Assembly (NCBI RefSeq): GCF_029867415.1
Contig: NC_081184.1
Coordinates: 71,546,116 to 71,610,115, forward strand
Direction of reading: 5' to 3'
Length of the DNA: 64,000 bases
From: Vicia villosa
Taxonomy: Eukaryota; Streptophyta; Magnoliopsida; Fabales; Fabaceae
The notes beneath the pieces were generated by a model. The model had not been told where the DNA came from and ran no database searches. It saw only the letters and a program-made list of their open reading frames with translations. How positions within the stretch are numbered: the first letter of the stretch is position 1; each line of letters opens with the position of its first letter. The translations under genes and the position numbers were made by a program. Shown piece by piece: positions 24,904 to 37,138 of the stretch.

Positions 24904-26667
24904 TGGCTCTGTATTGATCTCAAGATCAAACACTTAACCGTGTAGAGAAATCCAGAAGGAGAAAAACATCATTGAGTAGAAGATTGACGTCATATTCCAA
25001 CACTCAGTATAATAAAGAGAAGTCAAGGGAAAGACCTCAATACTCTGTGCACATCATCTACTCATCATAAGGAGGTTTGTGGATCATCATCAAATCACAA
25101 GAAGCACAAGACATCAGAAAGAATATCATTTGCTCAAATAAAGACATCAGGAAGACAAAACAAGCAAAGCTGACTTAAAGCCAAAATTCATCCAGTCAAG
25201 ATCTGGTAAAGGAATGAAGACACTTCAAGACAAAGATCAGAAGAAGAAAAAGATAGAGCCTCTACATCAGAATATGCTAAAGCTCAGACAAGTCAAGAAG
25301 GAAGGTTTATCATCAAGAAAAGTCAGATCTTTCTAAAACTATCTCTTTTAAATTTCTGTCAATATGTGCATACTCATATAAATAGTCTCTCATAGCCACC
25401 AACCGTAATATCAATGTGCATGTTTTTATATTAGCATTAACTACAACATTAATTCTTAGTTACTAATTTTGGTCAAACAACTGTTTCCGAAATAAAACCA
25501 AATCCAACAAAAATCAGATCTTAAATGTGTGTCAGTATCTCTTGTCTACTCCTGCATGCTATCTAAGTTGCTGAGAAAAGACAAAAGCTCTTAAGCATGC
25601 ATCAGTATCCAGTCATATCATGACAGGCTTCTCTTCTTTTTTCTCTACACATACTAACATTTGATCTGAAACAAAATCACTTCCCATTTCTATGGTTAAA
25701 GCCATAGGGTGTGTCTCAACTGGAGCCACTGATGAAAATTTTTCAAACTGACTTAAGACTGGTAAAATCCTTCAAAACCCTGTTTGATGATTTTGTTTCT
25801 TTTGAACCAAATAATCCTAAAACATCTCCTTCACTATCCTAAAATATGGTTCAAGTTCTCCCTAACAAACTTTCGTCCAAGGATGTCAGTAACAGATGTT
25901 ATCACTCATGATGACAGAGTGCCAGCATTTCTTCTAAAAACACCATCATAGGTTTGACTTGCCTAAATTTTTTTTAAAATCACCTTAAAGGTACCATAAA
26001 TGTATTCAGAAATCAGGATCACTTCCACATTCCATATGAAAGAGCAACTATTTAAACTAATCATAAATAAAGTCATTTGAAGACTTGTTATAAAGAAGTA
26101 CCTAAGCAGGCACTCAACTTCAAAAGGTGTGACCAAGTGAACAAGATTGAAGAACTTGAACACTAATTTCTCTTATGAAGAAGTTCACTCAGAAGTTTTG
26201 ATAATCTCACACAGTGTGCACAATCGCTGAATCTTTTTGAAGATCGCTAAAGTTGACTAATTCTGTAATGTCTGATTCTAGGAAAATGTTGTTGTCTATA
26301 AGTGTACTTTATATAATATAATTACTAATTAAATCTTACCTTCTGACTAGGATAAAAACATAACTCCTAACCCATTCATGATATCTAAACTAACTCGGGT
26401 CATTAATTACTCTCCCTAGGAACAATACAGATTAAATGAAAAAGAATGATCTCGAAAAATTAAAAGAATCAAAATCGCTTGAACTTCTCCCCATGCGCCA
26501 ATATGTAATGATTAAATCCTACCCTCTAGGTTCATCTTCTCTATCACTCCTAAACTATTCCAATTCCTGTCCTTCTCTATAAAATCCTTCAGCCTTCAAC
26601 ACAAAACTCCACTGACTCTTACTCATCTTAAATATCTCTGCTCTTAACCCAACAAAACTCCAACTCC
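24904..26667 (+). other. Non-coding interior of B
   Basis: 1.76 kb with no gag, protease or pol similarity and no frame longer than about 66 codons. It is A-rich in the first 450 bases. An autonomous element would carry gag here. Confidence 0.55.
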
Positions 26668-27405
26668 ATGGCCGTCAGAACCTTTCTTGGAGACGAAATT
26701 ATGCTCGTGATCATCAATGAATCTAAATTGGATGACTCAAGTGATGAGTATGGATTCCATAGATTCTTTGATTATCAAGGCTGGAATGGATACAAGGAAA
26801 TCCTTAACAAACCCATCTACCCAAACCTTGTTAAGAACTTCTAGCTACATGCATTCGTCAGTAGTGATGGACGAAGCATTGTGTCTCACATATTCAACTT
26901 CAAAATTTTGATTACAAAGGAATCTATTGATGATGCAATTCAGTGTCCGTCCAATCGAAATCTTATGTCCTTAGAATTCTTTGATCATCTTGCTAGAGAA
27001 GAATTCATTAAAACTTCCAGGCTTCCAGTCGCTTTCAGAAGATTCTACAATAACTCAACAAACATGAAGCCCATATACAGAGCCTGGGTCCTGTTTGTCA
27101 TGTCAAACATTATGCCTCGAAGGTTCTTCCTAAATATTCTAACCATGCGATAAAAATACCTATCCCTCTGCTTTCGTGAAGGTCATAAGCTAAATCTGTC
27201 AGCCATCATCTTCACTCATCTGAAGGAAGCTGTAAAATATTCCAGAAACTCTCAGGATACTTGCTACATTCCCTATGGGCGAGTCATCTCGGAGCTAATT
27301 GAGAAAGCTGGAATCCTCTCTATCCTTACGCAAACAACACAAGCTAGGAGTAACATCATGTCTAGCTATGAATGTCATGAGTTTCTGATTGCAGAATTTG
27401 CTTGA
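26668..27405 (+). pseudogene. Relic extra ORF of element B, plant-transposon-protein-like
   Basis: A 246-codon frame from ATG at 26668 to TGA at 27403-27405, broken only by TAG at 26842-26844 and TAA at 27151-27153. It begins MAVRTFLGDEIMLV. It reads through segments resembling the plant transposon protein family often found as extra ORFs in legume retrotransposons (LNKPIYPNLVKNF; IVSHIFNFKILITKESIDD; KPIYRAWVLFVMSNIMP). The family match is from memory of motif style. Function is unknown. It is the only protein-like sequence in B's interior and sits in the SIRE env-like position. Confidence 0.6.
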
Positions 27406-27717
27406 TCACTTAAATTAATGGTTGTTTGTTAGAAATTCATAACTTACTAAAAGTCTTCTATCTATTGATATGCATGATTTGGTTCTCTGCTTACTGAATT
27501 TTTTTTCTGTTTACAACTATCCTAAAATATGAAAATCATCTGGATAAGTCTTAAAGAATCAAATCATTCCTAACCTGTATATCAGAAGTACTTAAAGAAT
27601 GATCTATTAGAAGTTCTTAGAAGATGCTCACATTCATAGTTAAAATATCTATAAATATTCTGAAGAAACAAAACTGGACAAATTATTTCAAGGGAAGCTA
27701 TAAATCAGATATTCATC

Positions 27718-27917
27718 TCAGGGGGGAATGTTAGAACTCAGGAGTGTCTAAATCAGAAACAAATAGGAATACTTAATTCAGGGGGAGCCTTAAATCAGAA
27801 ATTAATTCATAGGGTTACCTAACTCAGGGGGAGACTATACATCTCAGGGGGAGAAATTATTTCTAAGTTTGATCCTACCTTCTTAAACGCTTTTTGATGA
27901 TAACAAAAAGGGGGAGA
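27718..27917 (+). repeat. Repeated CTCAGGGGGAG motifs and an internal polypurine tract of B
   Basis: CTCAGGGGG(A/G) or TTCAGGGGGAG occurs about four times between 27718 and 27865. AAAAAGGGGGAGAAAA at 27905-27920 duplicates the core of the terminal tract. Multiple purine tracts before the 3' LTR are a habit of SIRE-like elements. Confidence 0.75.
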
Positions 27918-28050
27918 AAAGGAAAAGATTAGATTTTGATGAATAAATCAGTTACTTGATTGAACATGAAAAATAAAATAAAGTTTACTTGCTTAATTAT
28001 TATCCTCTCATAAAATTGTTCCATCAAAATACATGGTTTTTATGATCATC

Positions 28051-28064
28051 AAAAAGGGGGAGAT
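28051..28064 (+). promoter_or_regulatory. Polypurine tract of element B
   Basis: AAAAAGGGGGAGAT directly precedes the 3' LTR (TGTTAGAAG at 28065) and is identical to A's tract. Confidence 0.85.
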
Positions 28065-29090
28065 TGTTAGAAGAATATTGAGAATCTATGTTCAGAATCT
28101 AGTTTTGATGATAACAAGCATATATTTTGTGAGTAACAATTTTATTACTAATGGTTTCATTTAGTGAGCAGATATTATGTCATAAATCTTATACAGGATT
28201 CATCAGAAAGAGAGTACAACAACTACATCCAGAAGATCGACGAAGCTAAACATCATTCCTCAGATGTTCTGATTAAGAACACGTCAAATAAGCCAAAGAC
28301 CGCAGATCATAAGCAAGAGAAGCAACAATCAGAGACAAGACCACTCAGAAGAACAAGCAATATCAATGCTTACATACAACAAGCACAGAATTATTAAAGT
28401 ACATCAGACATGCCTCAAGGAATTACAAAGAATTATCTAGTACATGAAGTCTCGGTAAAACAAGAATAGAAGATCAGAAGTTCTGATGTTGCAACACAGC
28501 AACTCAACAATTGAAGACAGAAGATCTAGTCATCATAAGCAACATCATCGTCTACAACAACATCTACAAAAGACACTCAGTAGTCAGAAGATTTAAAGTC
28601 CTTTACAACTAACGATCAAAAAGAAAAGACAAACGCATGACATCTATTCTTGGTCTATAAAATACAAGAAGACAAGCTACCATATTAGAACAGTCTTGAA
28701 AGAAGAAAAACAAGGTCTCAGAATCTAAGGGAGAACCAGGATAAGAGGCAAATCACCTGAAGAAGGTGGACTGGAGGTAGCCTTATTCAGAAGGTGAACC
28801 AGGATAAAAATAAATGTGTCTTTTACTCTCTACACTATTAATTTTAACTTAGAACATTAAAACAAAAGTCTTGCAGAACTGTATTGAACAAGTCAGAAGT
28901 TCTGATAACCTTTAGAAGTTAAAATGAACAACTCATTGGTTATGTAGTTCTACATCTTCATGCTTCTGCAACATTAAAGCATAATCCAATAGATAAAAGA
29001 AAGAAAAGACGTTAAAGAAAAAGAAAGGGAATTAAAGTGATAAAGAACACAATTCAATCCCCCATTTTCTTATGTTTTTCTCCACCTTCA
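28065..29090 (+). repeat. 3' LTR of element B, internally deleted
   Basis: 1,026 bp matching both ends of the 5' LTR. Near 28737 it jumps from the sequence matching 23102 to that matching about 24543, so about 1.44 kb is missing. It ends CACCTTCA before the AATAG duplication. A TATA box copy is at 28656-28665. Confidence 0.9.
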
Positions 29091-29095
29091 AATAG

Positions 29096-29740
29096 ATCAA
29101 TGTGCAGAATTTCTAATGATCTAGAGGAAGAGACAACATTTTTTTATTTAAAAGAGGGTTTTAAAAACTTTCCCTTCTGACATGCTTCACCCAGAGCTTC
29201 TAAGTTGAACTTTAGATTGGGAAGTCCTCTGACCAGATTGAGTTTGTTAATCTGAGATATTTTTCTCATGCTAACATGTCCCAATCTTCTGTTCCATGCC
29301 CATTGCTCAACGCTAATAGACAGAAGACAAGTTAATTTCTGAGTTTTAAGATCAGAAAGATCAATTTTATAGATGTTGTTCTTTCTCTTGCCAGTGAAAA
29401 GGATTAACCTATCTTTCTGACTGACAGCTTTACATGAGTTTTGATTAAAGATTTTGTCCTAGCCGTTGTCACTTAATTGACTTATGGACAACAAATTATA
29501 TGCCAATCCTTCTACTAACAGAACATTAGTTATGGAGGGAGAATTATCGTTTCCAATAGTTCCAGAACCGGTAATCTTTCCTTTTTTATTTCCTCCAAAT
29601 CTACCGTCTCCACCAGATTTAAGCTCCAGGCTTTGGAACATAGACTCTCTTTTCGTCATGTGTCGCAAGCATCTAGAGTCCAGGTACCATGATTGGTGTT
29701 TCACCTGTGCTGCTAAGGATATCTGCAACATATATTATTT
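29096..29740 (-). pseudogene. Element A protease and integrase N-terminus
   Basis: Read on the minus strand, 29731-29459 gives a copia protease (HQSWYLDS..HMTKRES to VLLVEGLAYNLLSISQL). The usual D-S-G triad here reads D-S-R. After an in-frame stop at 29459 the integrase zinc-binding region follows (WNRRLGHVSMRKISQI, C-Q-K-G), with a further stop, to the insertion point of B. Pol continues at 6631. Confidence 0.85.
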
Positions 29741-31220
29741 TATCCTTAGGTACCCATATCTTTTTGGGTCTTTTGGTGTTAGTGTGCGTAAAGTTCTATT
29801 TGAACTTAGGTCTAGCATGATAGTTTTCAGAATAAGAAGTGTATTTAATGTCATGTGTGTGACCAAATTCAAATTGGGTGTGTAAAGATTTATATGTAAT
29901 AACCATATCATCAACAGGTTTAGTTTGATATGGTTCTTTCCCTTTGGGTGTTTCATAACCAATTCCTTTTTTGTTGTTTCTACTAACACCATAAATCATT
30001 GAAGCCATTTTGCTTATGTCTATGCTTCTAGCAAGAAATTTTTGAAAACCAGAGTCGTATTATTTTAGAATATCTTTTGAACTTGAAGCAGTATCTGAAT
30101 TAGAGATTTTTTGAATTTTTAATTCCTCTATGAGTTTAAGATTACTTTCTTTAAGTTCATAATTTTCTGCTTTAAGTTTCTCAGTTTCAACTACAAAACT
30201 ATTTTTAAGTTTCTTGTATTTGATTCAGAGCTAGAGTCATCTCCTATGGTAGCCATAAATTCTAAGTTAGCATGTTCATCTTCTAAGTCAAATTAAACTT
30301 CAGAAGATTTTGAATCATCCCATGTGGCCATCAGACTTTTCTTCTTTTCAAAATTTTTTCTTTGGCCTTTCTCATTGCAGCTTGGAACAATCATTCTTAA
30401 AGTGTCCTGGTTCTTTACATTCATAGCAGACAATGCTTTTTCTGCTTCATTTTCTGGTCTCCTTTAGTTTCTGAACTTCCTTTGTTTATGCTTCCATAAT
30501 TTATTGACTCTTCTGGAGAAAAGAGATAACTCATCTTCTTCTTTTGATGCAGAGTCACTAGAGCTTTCCTCTTTAACCTGAAAAGTGTTAGTTTCAAATT
30601 TTCTAATAGATTTAAGGGCAACAAACTTATCTTTCTTCTGAGGCTCATTTTCATCAAGTTGTATCTTTTGGCTTCTCAATGCACTGAAAAGTTCTTCAAG
30701 AGATACATCATCTAGATTTTTTGCAACTTTGAACGCAGTAACCATTGGTCCCCATTTTTTGCAACTTTGAACCCAGTAACCATTGAAATCTTGAGAACAT
30801 GGTTTCAATGGACTCATCTTCTTCCATTCTAAATGCCTCGTATTTCTGGATGAGGGCCAGAGCTTTCGTCTTTTTAACTTGAGCATTTCCTTCATGAGTC
30901 ATTTTGAGAGACTCAAACATATCATGTGCAGTATCTCTGTTGGTGATTTTTTCATATTCTGCGTGTTAGATAGCATTCAGCAAGATAGTTCTAGCCTTGT
31001 GATGATTTTTGAACTCTTTCTTTTGTTTGTCACTCATGTTTTTCCTATCTATCTTTTTACCAGCATCTACAGGATGTGTGTAACCATCTAACACAATGTC
31101 CCATAGTTCAGCATCTTGTCCTAGAAAGAAACTTTCCAGTCTATCTTTCCAGCACTCAAAATTTTCTCCATCAAACACAGAGGGTCTCGTAAAACCATTG
31201 TTGTTTTGCTCATTTGCCAT
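29741..31220 (-). pseudogene. Element A gag
   Basis: Starts MANEQNNNGFTRPSVFDGEN at 31220, a typical copia gag start (P-x-F-D-G-x-N-x-x-x-W). It passes through the capsid-like segment (EYEKITN to YEAFRMEEDESIETMF) with several frame changes and stops. A zinc knuckle (C-x2-C-x4-H-x4-C, CYECKEPGHFKNDC) lies at about 30385-30428. A ~41-bp tandem duplication at about 30718-30795 (TTTGCAACTTTGAAC twice) scrambles the frame. The long tail to 29741 has no continuous frame. Confidence 0.82.
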
Positions 31221-31279
31221 AGTGTTTTCCTGCTGGATCTTTTACTGACACTGCTAAGTGTTAGCACCTAGAACCAAGA

Positions 31280-31291
31280 GCTCTGATACCA
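31280..31291 (-). promoter_or_regulatory. Primer binding site of A (initiator tRNA-Met)
   Basis: On the minus strand TGGTATCAGAGC lies two bases inside the 5' LTR. It is the standard copia primer sequence. Confidence 0.92.
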
Positions 31292-31293
31292 AT

Positions 31294-32270
31294 TGAAGAG
31301 TATGAAAACACTTATAGGGGGGTTGAATAAGGGGTTTTATTTCACAAATAAAATTCACACGTTATTTTTATCCTAGTTTGTTTGAACTCAAACTACTCTA
31401 GTCCACCCGTCAAGGTGATTTCGCCTCTCTCTGTCGAGGACTTAATCCACTAATCAAACTTTGATTACAATAGATTCACGAAGGCAACTGCCAACGTCTT
31501 CTTGAGAATCTTAACCACAACTTGGTTACTCAAGGAACAATATAGAACGTCTTCTTGAGAATCTTAACCACAACTTGGTTACTTAAGAAACGATATAGCA
31601 ACAACTTCTAACTAGTGAGCTTAATGCTTTTAAATCTAAGCTATATCACAACTGTGATTTTTCATTATGTTTAAGTACAATGAATATGAATCTCAGTAAA
31701 ATAATATGAACGAAATATTTTCTTTTCAGCGTAAGAGTTCACTTCGTGTTCTCCACTTTCTTTTTCAAATGATCTTCTATTTATAGCCTTTGGAAGATGT
31801 TGTCCGTTGCTTCCTCGTAAGCTGTTCTACAATAAATGTTGCGTGTCATCTTGGTTAATTGTGCTTTGCATGCTTCTTAATATTTGTTCCTCATAAATGC
31901 TTCAGCCGTCTTTTAATCATTATGTCTCTAACGGTATTTTATCTTGTATCGGAACTTTGCACTTTGTTTTTCCTTTTCTTCACAAACTTTTGTCTTGACT
32001 TTGTGAATATAACTTCTATCAGAATTTGTCTTCAGCGGTTGGTGCATTCAGAAGTCTTCATGCATTAGAACTTCTTGAAACTTTAGCATGACTTTTCTCT
32101 CTTAGTTTGTTCAGCTTTACATAAAGTCCATGTTCTGATGGTACTTGAGTTAGAACTTCTTCTAAAATAAGAAACATATAATTAGAGTACCACATTTATT
32201 TATAAAAAATTTATTTAATAGTTATCATCAAAACTCTAAGATATGATTATAACCAAACTATGTTCTAACA
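31294..32270 (-). repeat. 5' LTR of element A
   Basis: 977 bp, the partner of 1091-2030. On the minus strand it starts TGTTAGAACATAG at 32270. By eye it differs from the partner at roughly 5% of positions plus small indels, so A is an older insertion. Confidence 0.92.
31777..31785 (-). promoter_or_regulatory. TATA box of element A
   Basis: TATAAATAG on the minus strand in the 5' LTR, conserved at 1552-1560 in the 3' LTR, about 490 bp from the LTR start. Confidence 0.55.
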
Positions 32271-32275
32271 GTCAA

Positions 32276-32561
32276 TCTTGTGGTTGATATTAAGCTGTAA
32301 GATGGAGGCAGGGGGAATTGCTGTAGAGGATCCAAATTGAAACAATACATCAATGAGCTTAGAGTTTTACATACATCAATACATCAATAAAACATCATAA
32401 TTCACTAACAATCATGATACTCATGTTTTCTACATGGTCATCAAATACTTTAGGTGGTAACTAATTCGTCAAAGGTTCATCAATCATAAGATTTTTTCTA
32501 ATATAATAAATTGACACTCTTTGTTTCAAACCTCTTTTTTAACGACAAGGTATTTAAATTA
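32276..32561 (-). pseudogene. Copia relic D, RNase H C-terminus and downstream
   Basis: From 32561 to about 32390 the minus strand gives degraded copia RNase H C-terminal sequence (LKYLVVKKEV, then a frameshifted region resembling the end of pol). It continues the fragment at 60720-61425 once E and one CATAT copy are removed. The remaining 120 bp to A's TSD has no recognisable feature. Confidence 0.7.
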
Positions 32562-33495
32562 CATATTGAAAATTCCAGTAACACACGCTCGATGTCAAAC
32601 TGGATGTTATGACATCCACAATTACGCTGCACAGACAATAATAACAAACAGCATAAAACAGTAAAGAACACACATAATTGTTTACCCAGTTCGGTTCAAA
32701 CAACCTACTCTGGGGGCTACCAAGCCAGGGATGAAGTCCACTATTAGCAGTATCAATTCAGAGCTAAACTCCTAGTTTACAACTCCTCACTTAATCACTA
32801 CCCAATGGCCCTTCTACCTAGGTTCTACTGTCGCGGGGAAAAATCGTATCTTTTTCGAGATGAGACACCTGATGCCTTCTTTGGGCTCGAGTGCTCAAAA
32901 AATGATTTTTCTTTTGTTTCGACCAAACTTTTTATTGTTTCCAAAGTAGGAAAAAGGAAAAAAGCTGCAATAACCATAAAAGTGGGGGAGAGATCTTTGG
33001 GTAAGAGGGTTGGTTATACGAAGGGAAGGTATTAGCACCCAACGTATCTATAGTACTCTATAGGTTTCTTTGTTATGTTTTTCATTCTATGTTATGGAGA
33101 GGTTCTTGTGAGATAGGTGGGACCTAGGGTGTTTGTTTGATTATGCTCGCAAAGATCATCGCGATCCTCTGCATACATATCCCTTAGAGGGAATCAGAGC
33201 ATCTGTAGCTCGGGTCTACGGGTGCTAAGGTTTGAATGGTTTGAGGGACAAGTTTTGCTCGCCAAGGATACGACCTTGTGCCTACGTATTCTCAAAGGGA
33301 TGTTGAGAAAGTCAGAGCAATCGTAGTTCCCACTTATGCCAGTGGAAGCAAAGGATAAGAGACAAATGTCATCTCAATGTTCGATGTATCTAATCTATAT
33401 CATCACATACATCTGTTTGATTTTTTTTGAAAATCTTTTCATTATAAGCCCTGGGCCATGCCACATATGGTGCTTAGAATGATAAAGATGTTTTT

Positions 33496-33690
33496 TAGCC
33501 AGCCTTGTGGCAAAAACTTTCAATGAAGTCAGCCTTGTGACAAAAAGTTTTGATTAATCAGCCAGCCTTGTGGCAAAAGTTTCAATGAAGTCAGCCTCGT
33601 GACAAAAACTTTGATTAATCAGCCAGTATGGTGGCAAAAAAAAGTTTGATTGATTAGCCAGCCTTGTGGCAAAAAGAGTTAAGTTGATTG
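33496..33690. repeat. Tandem AGCCAGCCTTGTGGCAAAAA array in F's LTR
   Basis: Six diverged copies of AGCC(A)GCCTTGTG(G/A)CAAAAA with TTTGATTAATC spacers, period about 30-50 bp. The same array is at 50006-50200 in the 5' LTR. Confidence 0.85.
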
Positions 33691-33800
33691 ATTGATTGAT
33701 TGATTGTTTGTGATGATATAGAAGAGATACTCTTATTATAGAGATGATAAATGTCTAATCTCCTAGGGTATTTGATTTGGATATTGGGGATGCTTATAAG

Positions 33801-33970
33801 AAGCCCGTGGGTCCTTGTACGAAGCCCAAGAGGAGGCTATTCGAGGGTCCTTGCATTGTAAGCCCAAGAGGAGGCTATGGGAGGGACAATCGAGGGTCCT
33901 TGCATTGTAAGCCCAAGAGGAGGCTATGGGAGGGACAAGTCGTTTGTACGAAGCCCAAGAGGAGGCATGG
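33801..33970. repeat. Tandem AAGCCCAAGAGGAGGC array in F's LTR
   Basis: Four copies of GCCCAAGAGGAGGCTAT with GGGAGGGACAA and GGGTCCTTGCATTGTA spacers, plus an outlying copy near 34057. It corresponds to 50311-50480 in the 5' LTR. Confidence 0.85.
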
Positions 33971-34972
33971 TATAGTTGGTTTGAGCTCTTAGAGCGATTT
34001 CACCGGGAAACCATACTCTATGTCCTAACCTAAACTAGGGAGATTCTTTGCACGAAGCCCAATAGGAGGCTATGGGGAACCTAGTGTTGTACTAAGTTGA
34101 ACAAGTATATATAACATGAACAAACACATGAACAAGTATGAACAAACATGAACAAACATGAACAAGTATGAACAATTACATATATATGTCAAGGTGTGTG
34201 TATACAATGGAGTTTATGAAGGAAATATACCTGTAAGCATGATCCGTTTGTATGCACGGGAGCTCGGGACTTATACTCGGGGAGAGGCCCACTTGAGTTT
34301 ATTCAAAAGCTATGTAAACAAGTATTTACAAAGGGGCTTGGGACTTATACCTACATGGAGGCCCATGTTTTATTTTATAAAACATGGTTGATTGTTTTTG
34401 TCGTTTTGAAAACAGTTTGAAAAGTTTTGTTTTGAAAGAAGTTTTATGTACAAAGAAAAAGGAAAGGGACTTATACTCTCTAATATTCGAGAGGCCCATG
34501 AATTTGAAAATCAATTGATCAATCCAAAAAGATTTGATCAATAGTTTCTTTTGAAAAGAAAACCAAAAAAGAAATGGTTTATCGTTTTGAAAAAACTGTG
34601 ATCGTTTGTTTTAAAACAGTTTGAAATTTTGACAGAAATCAAATTAATTAAGATGAACACAAAGATTATACTTAATTAACACCTAAATGAATAGGGTTTG
34701 ATCACAAAATATTTACAAATGATTAAGTTTGAAAAATCAAATGAAAAACAATATTTAAAGTATTAAAAACACTTAAAAACATGTCATTTTAAACCTAATT
34801 AAAAATGTATTAAATAAATATTTTTTTGTGATTTTTTTGGATATTCATAAAATATATGTGTTAAATAAAGAGTGTGTAAAAAATGAAGTGAAAATGAATT
34901 AGTTTGATTGGTTAATTAATGGGTTGAAGTTGTGAAGAAAATAGAGAGAAAAAAGTAATAAAAAAGAGGTTT

Positions 34973-35048
34973 TGGTCCCTAAGGGTGTTGAACCCACGAC
35001 CTGGAGGTTGTTTCTCAAAACAAAAGCCAACTGAGCCACGCTTGTGGC
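34973..35048 (-). other. tRNA-like segment in F's 3' LTR
   Basis: On the minus strand an A-box match TGGCTCAGTTGG (35038-35027) is followed about 30 bases later by a B-box-like GTGGGTTCAAC (34997-34987). The spacing is like that of a tRNA. It lies in the sense direction of F and is repeated at 51483-51558. Such segments form the heads of tRNA-derived SINEs. There is no full cloverleaf by eye. Confidence 0.55.
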
Positions 35049-37138
35049 TTGTAACATACACGCGTCCATTTAGTTATATTAACAAACAAGAATTTGAAAT
35101 TTCTGAACCAAAAAACGCGCCAAGAACACCATCCCCATTTGAGTTTGAAAATCTTCAAAACTGAACCAAATTGATCAAGTGAAGGGTGTATCTTACTCGT
35201 TTTTTCATAAGGAACATGATGGTGACCTTTAATTTCATTTATTTTCACTCTAAGGCTATCAATTTTCTGATGAACACGAAGAACCCTAATTCTATGATTC
35301 AATCTGAAATTGTGTATGATTGATGAATTATGAAATTGATTGAGGGCTATTGATCAGTGATAGTGCAGAAACAAGATGGCAACTCAATTTTTCATTTATG
35401 ATGCATGTATGTATGAGTTTGAAGTTCATGAGGCTTACCTTCACAAACGGCCAAACTGGAGATTGAATTCTTCAATAGAGGTGTTACAGATGTTGCTTCT
35501 TGATCTGGACAGCTTCAATGGACCTTATGGAAGGTGTCTGGATGCTTGGGATGGATTGAATTCATCTGGATCATTCCATGGAACGCGATCTGCAGTAGGA
35601 CCAAGTGTGAATCGAGCTTGATGATTCTGAAGTTTTTGGTTGATGATGAGTGTTGGGATAGTTCATATGAAGTATATGGATGGTGTTTGAAGTATTAGTT
35701 TGGATAGATATGAGCTATAATGAGAATTGGCATGATAAGGCTCACTTTGTGCAAGTTTTGAGGTTGAAGAGTGATTCTGAGATTTGAGGTGTTTTGGGGT
35801 GTGTGGATGGATCAAACACATCTCATATGATGTTTATGAGTTGTGGGGAGCATCACTTTGCTCAGAACTTCAAAGGTTTGGAGGTTGGGATTTCTACCTC
35901 ACTTTGAAACTTGAAACTTGCAATTCAAGAAAGAAGAGAGAAAACCTATGATTGTGAGGTTTTGGTGTGATTTGAAGAGTGATTTGAACCTCTATTTATA
36001 GGCCAAGGATTCTGAATGCAGAGCTTTGCAAGTTGATCAAAGAATGGTGATTTGGCATTTGGAGATAAAATGGAATCTTTACATTTAATGCAAATGGTTA
36101 AAAGTGACTAAACCATGGTTAAATTTCCAAGCTTCTTATCCTCTTCCATTCTGATCTTCAAATCAGAAAATATCTCCCAATTATTGCTTTGATGCATCAT
36201 TACTTGCATTATAGGTCATGTAGTGTAAGAACTTTGTGAAAATGGCTTGAAATTTCATGCATAATGACCTCTAATGACAAAATTCAAAACCATGGCTACA
36301 CTCCATATTTTTTCATGCTCTTGGACAGTTTGGAAAGCTCATTTTATGTACTTCAAAACCCTAGTTGGAAGTTTCTTCAAGACCTTTAAGGAAATGTGTG
36401 AAAAAGATCCATGAACTTTGAGAAAAATGAGATTTCAAGTGAAATTTTCAAAAGATACCAACTTTGAAGCTCCATATCTCTTAAATGGTTGATCTTTTGG
36501 AAAATCATCATATGTGACAAAGTTGTTCATTGGATCAAAATCTACAACTTTCATGCTGGAAGTTTTTTTCAGTTTGTAGGTGAAATTTTGAGAAATTCCC
36601 TTCCAAAGTTTGGAAAAAACCATTGAAAAACACTTAGAATTTTTCTAAGTATGGAAAGTCAAACTTTTGACTTTTTGATTCTTGATTGATTTTCTTGATT
36701 TTTCTAAGTAGAGGATATTTAATCATAGCTTGAGTTGTGGCACCATGTTCTGATTAAAAAATCAGTTGTTCAGATGAATTAGGTCAAAAACCCTAATTGT
36801 CGACCTGTTGAAATTGATGACTGTGGATCTTGAATTGAGATGTAATTTCCATTGGATATTGTCATAGGGATTATTTGAAGATGATTGAAACCTTTGAGTG
36901 ATCCCTTGGAGCTTTTTAAGGTTTCCCAAATGTGATCCCTGATTTTAGTCCCTGATAGCTCAAAAACCCTAATCTGATGATTTGAAATTTCACTGTTGAT
37001 CAATCCTTGTGTAGGAGATGTCTTGAGTCAATAGATTAGGTCAAAATGATGTACTTGGGGTCTTGAGGTCATGTCCCAAGTCATTAGGTCAAATCCTGAG
37101 CAAAAGTCAGGAGTATACTGTCTTCAGTCAAAACCCTA

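Larger units (their letters stand above)
6637..29090 (+). mobile_element. Element B: non-autonomous copia-type retrotransposon inserted in A's integrase
   Basis: Flanked by AATAG at 6632-6636 and 29091-29095; A's integrase frame stops on one side and resumes on the other. The 5' LTR begins TGTTAGAACA at 6637, is split by element C after 10 bp, and ends CACCTTCA at 24888. The 3' LTR is 28065-29090. A tRNA-Met-like primer site and a polypurine tract are at the expected places. The interior (24889-28064, 3.2 kb) has no gag, protease, integrase or RT, only a relic extra ORF. B would have needed proteins from a relative to move. Confidence 0.9.
1091..32270 (-). mobile_element. Element A: Ty1/copia retrotransposon, SIRE/Maximus type, degraded and interrupted by B
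   Basis: Two direct repeats (1091-2030 and 31294-32270) are LTRs; on the minus strand they start TGTTAGAACATAG and end CTTCA. The 5-bp duplication GTCAA flanks the element at 1086-1090 and 32271-32275. A primer site like initiator tRNA-Met lies inside the right LTR and a polypurine tract inside the left one, which fixes minus orientation. Gag, protease, integrase, RT and RNase H follow in copia order, and a long post-pol tract follows pol as in SIRE/Maximus. Element B is inserted in the integrase. Frames are full of stops and small deletions, so the element is dead. Confidence 0.93.
32829..37138 (-). repeat. 3' LTR of element F, truncated
   Basis: Matches 49339-53834 with about 1% mismatch by eye (about seven in the first ~680 bases). 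It lacks ~200 bp (matching about 53217-53415) near 36703. It breaks off at AAACCCTAT near 37138, so the first ~260 bases of U3 and the polypurine tract are missing. It includes tandem arrays, a tRNA-like segment and TATAAATAG (minus, 35992-36000). Confidence 0.92.

Noticed and set aside
33777..33992. Plus-strand frame across the AAGCCCAAGAGGAGGC repeats (also at 50287-50502)
   Set aside because: It is antisense to F, inside its LTR, and made of a tandem repeat; it occurs twice only because the LTR does.
35376..35621. 81-codon plus frame conserved in both F LTRs (also 51886-52131)
   Set aside because: Identity follows from LTR duplication. It is antisense to the element and has no recognisable domain.
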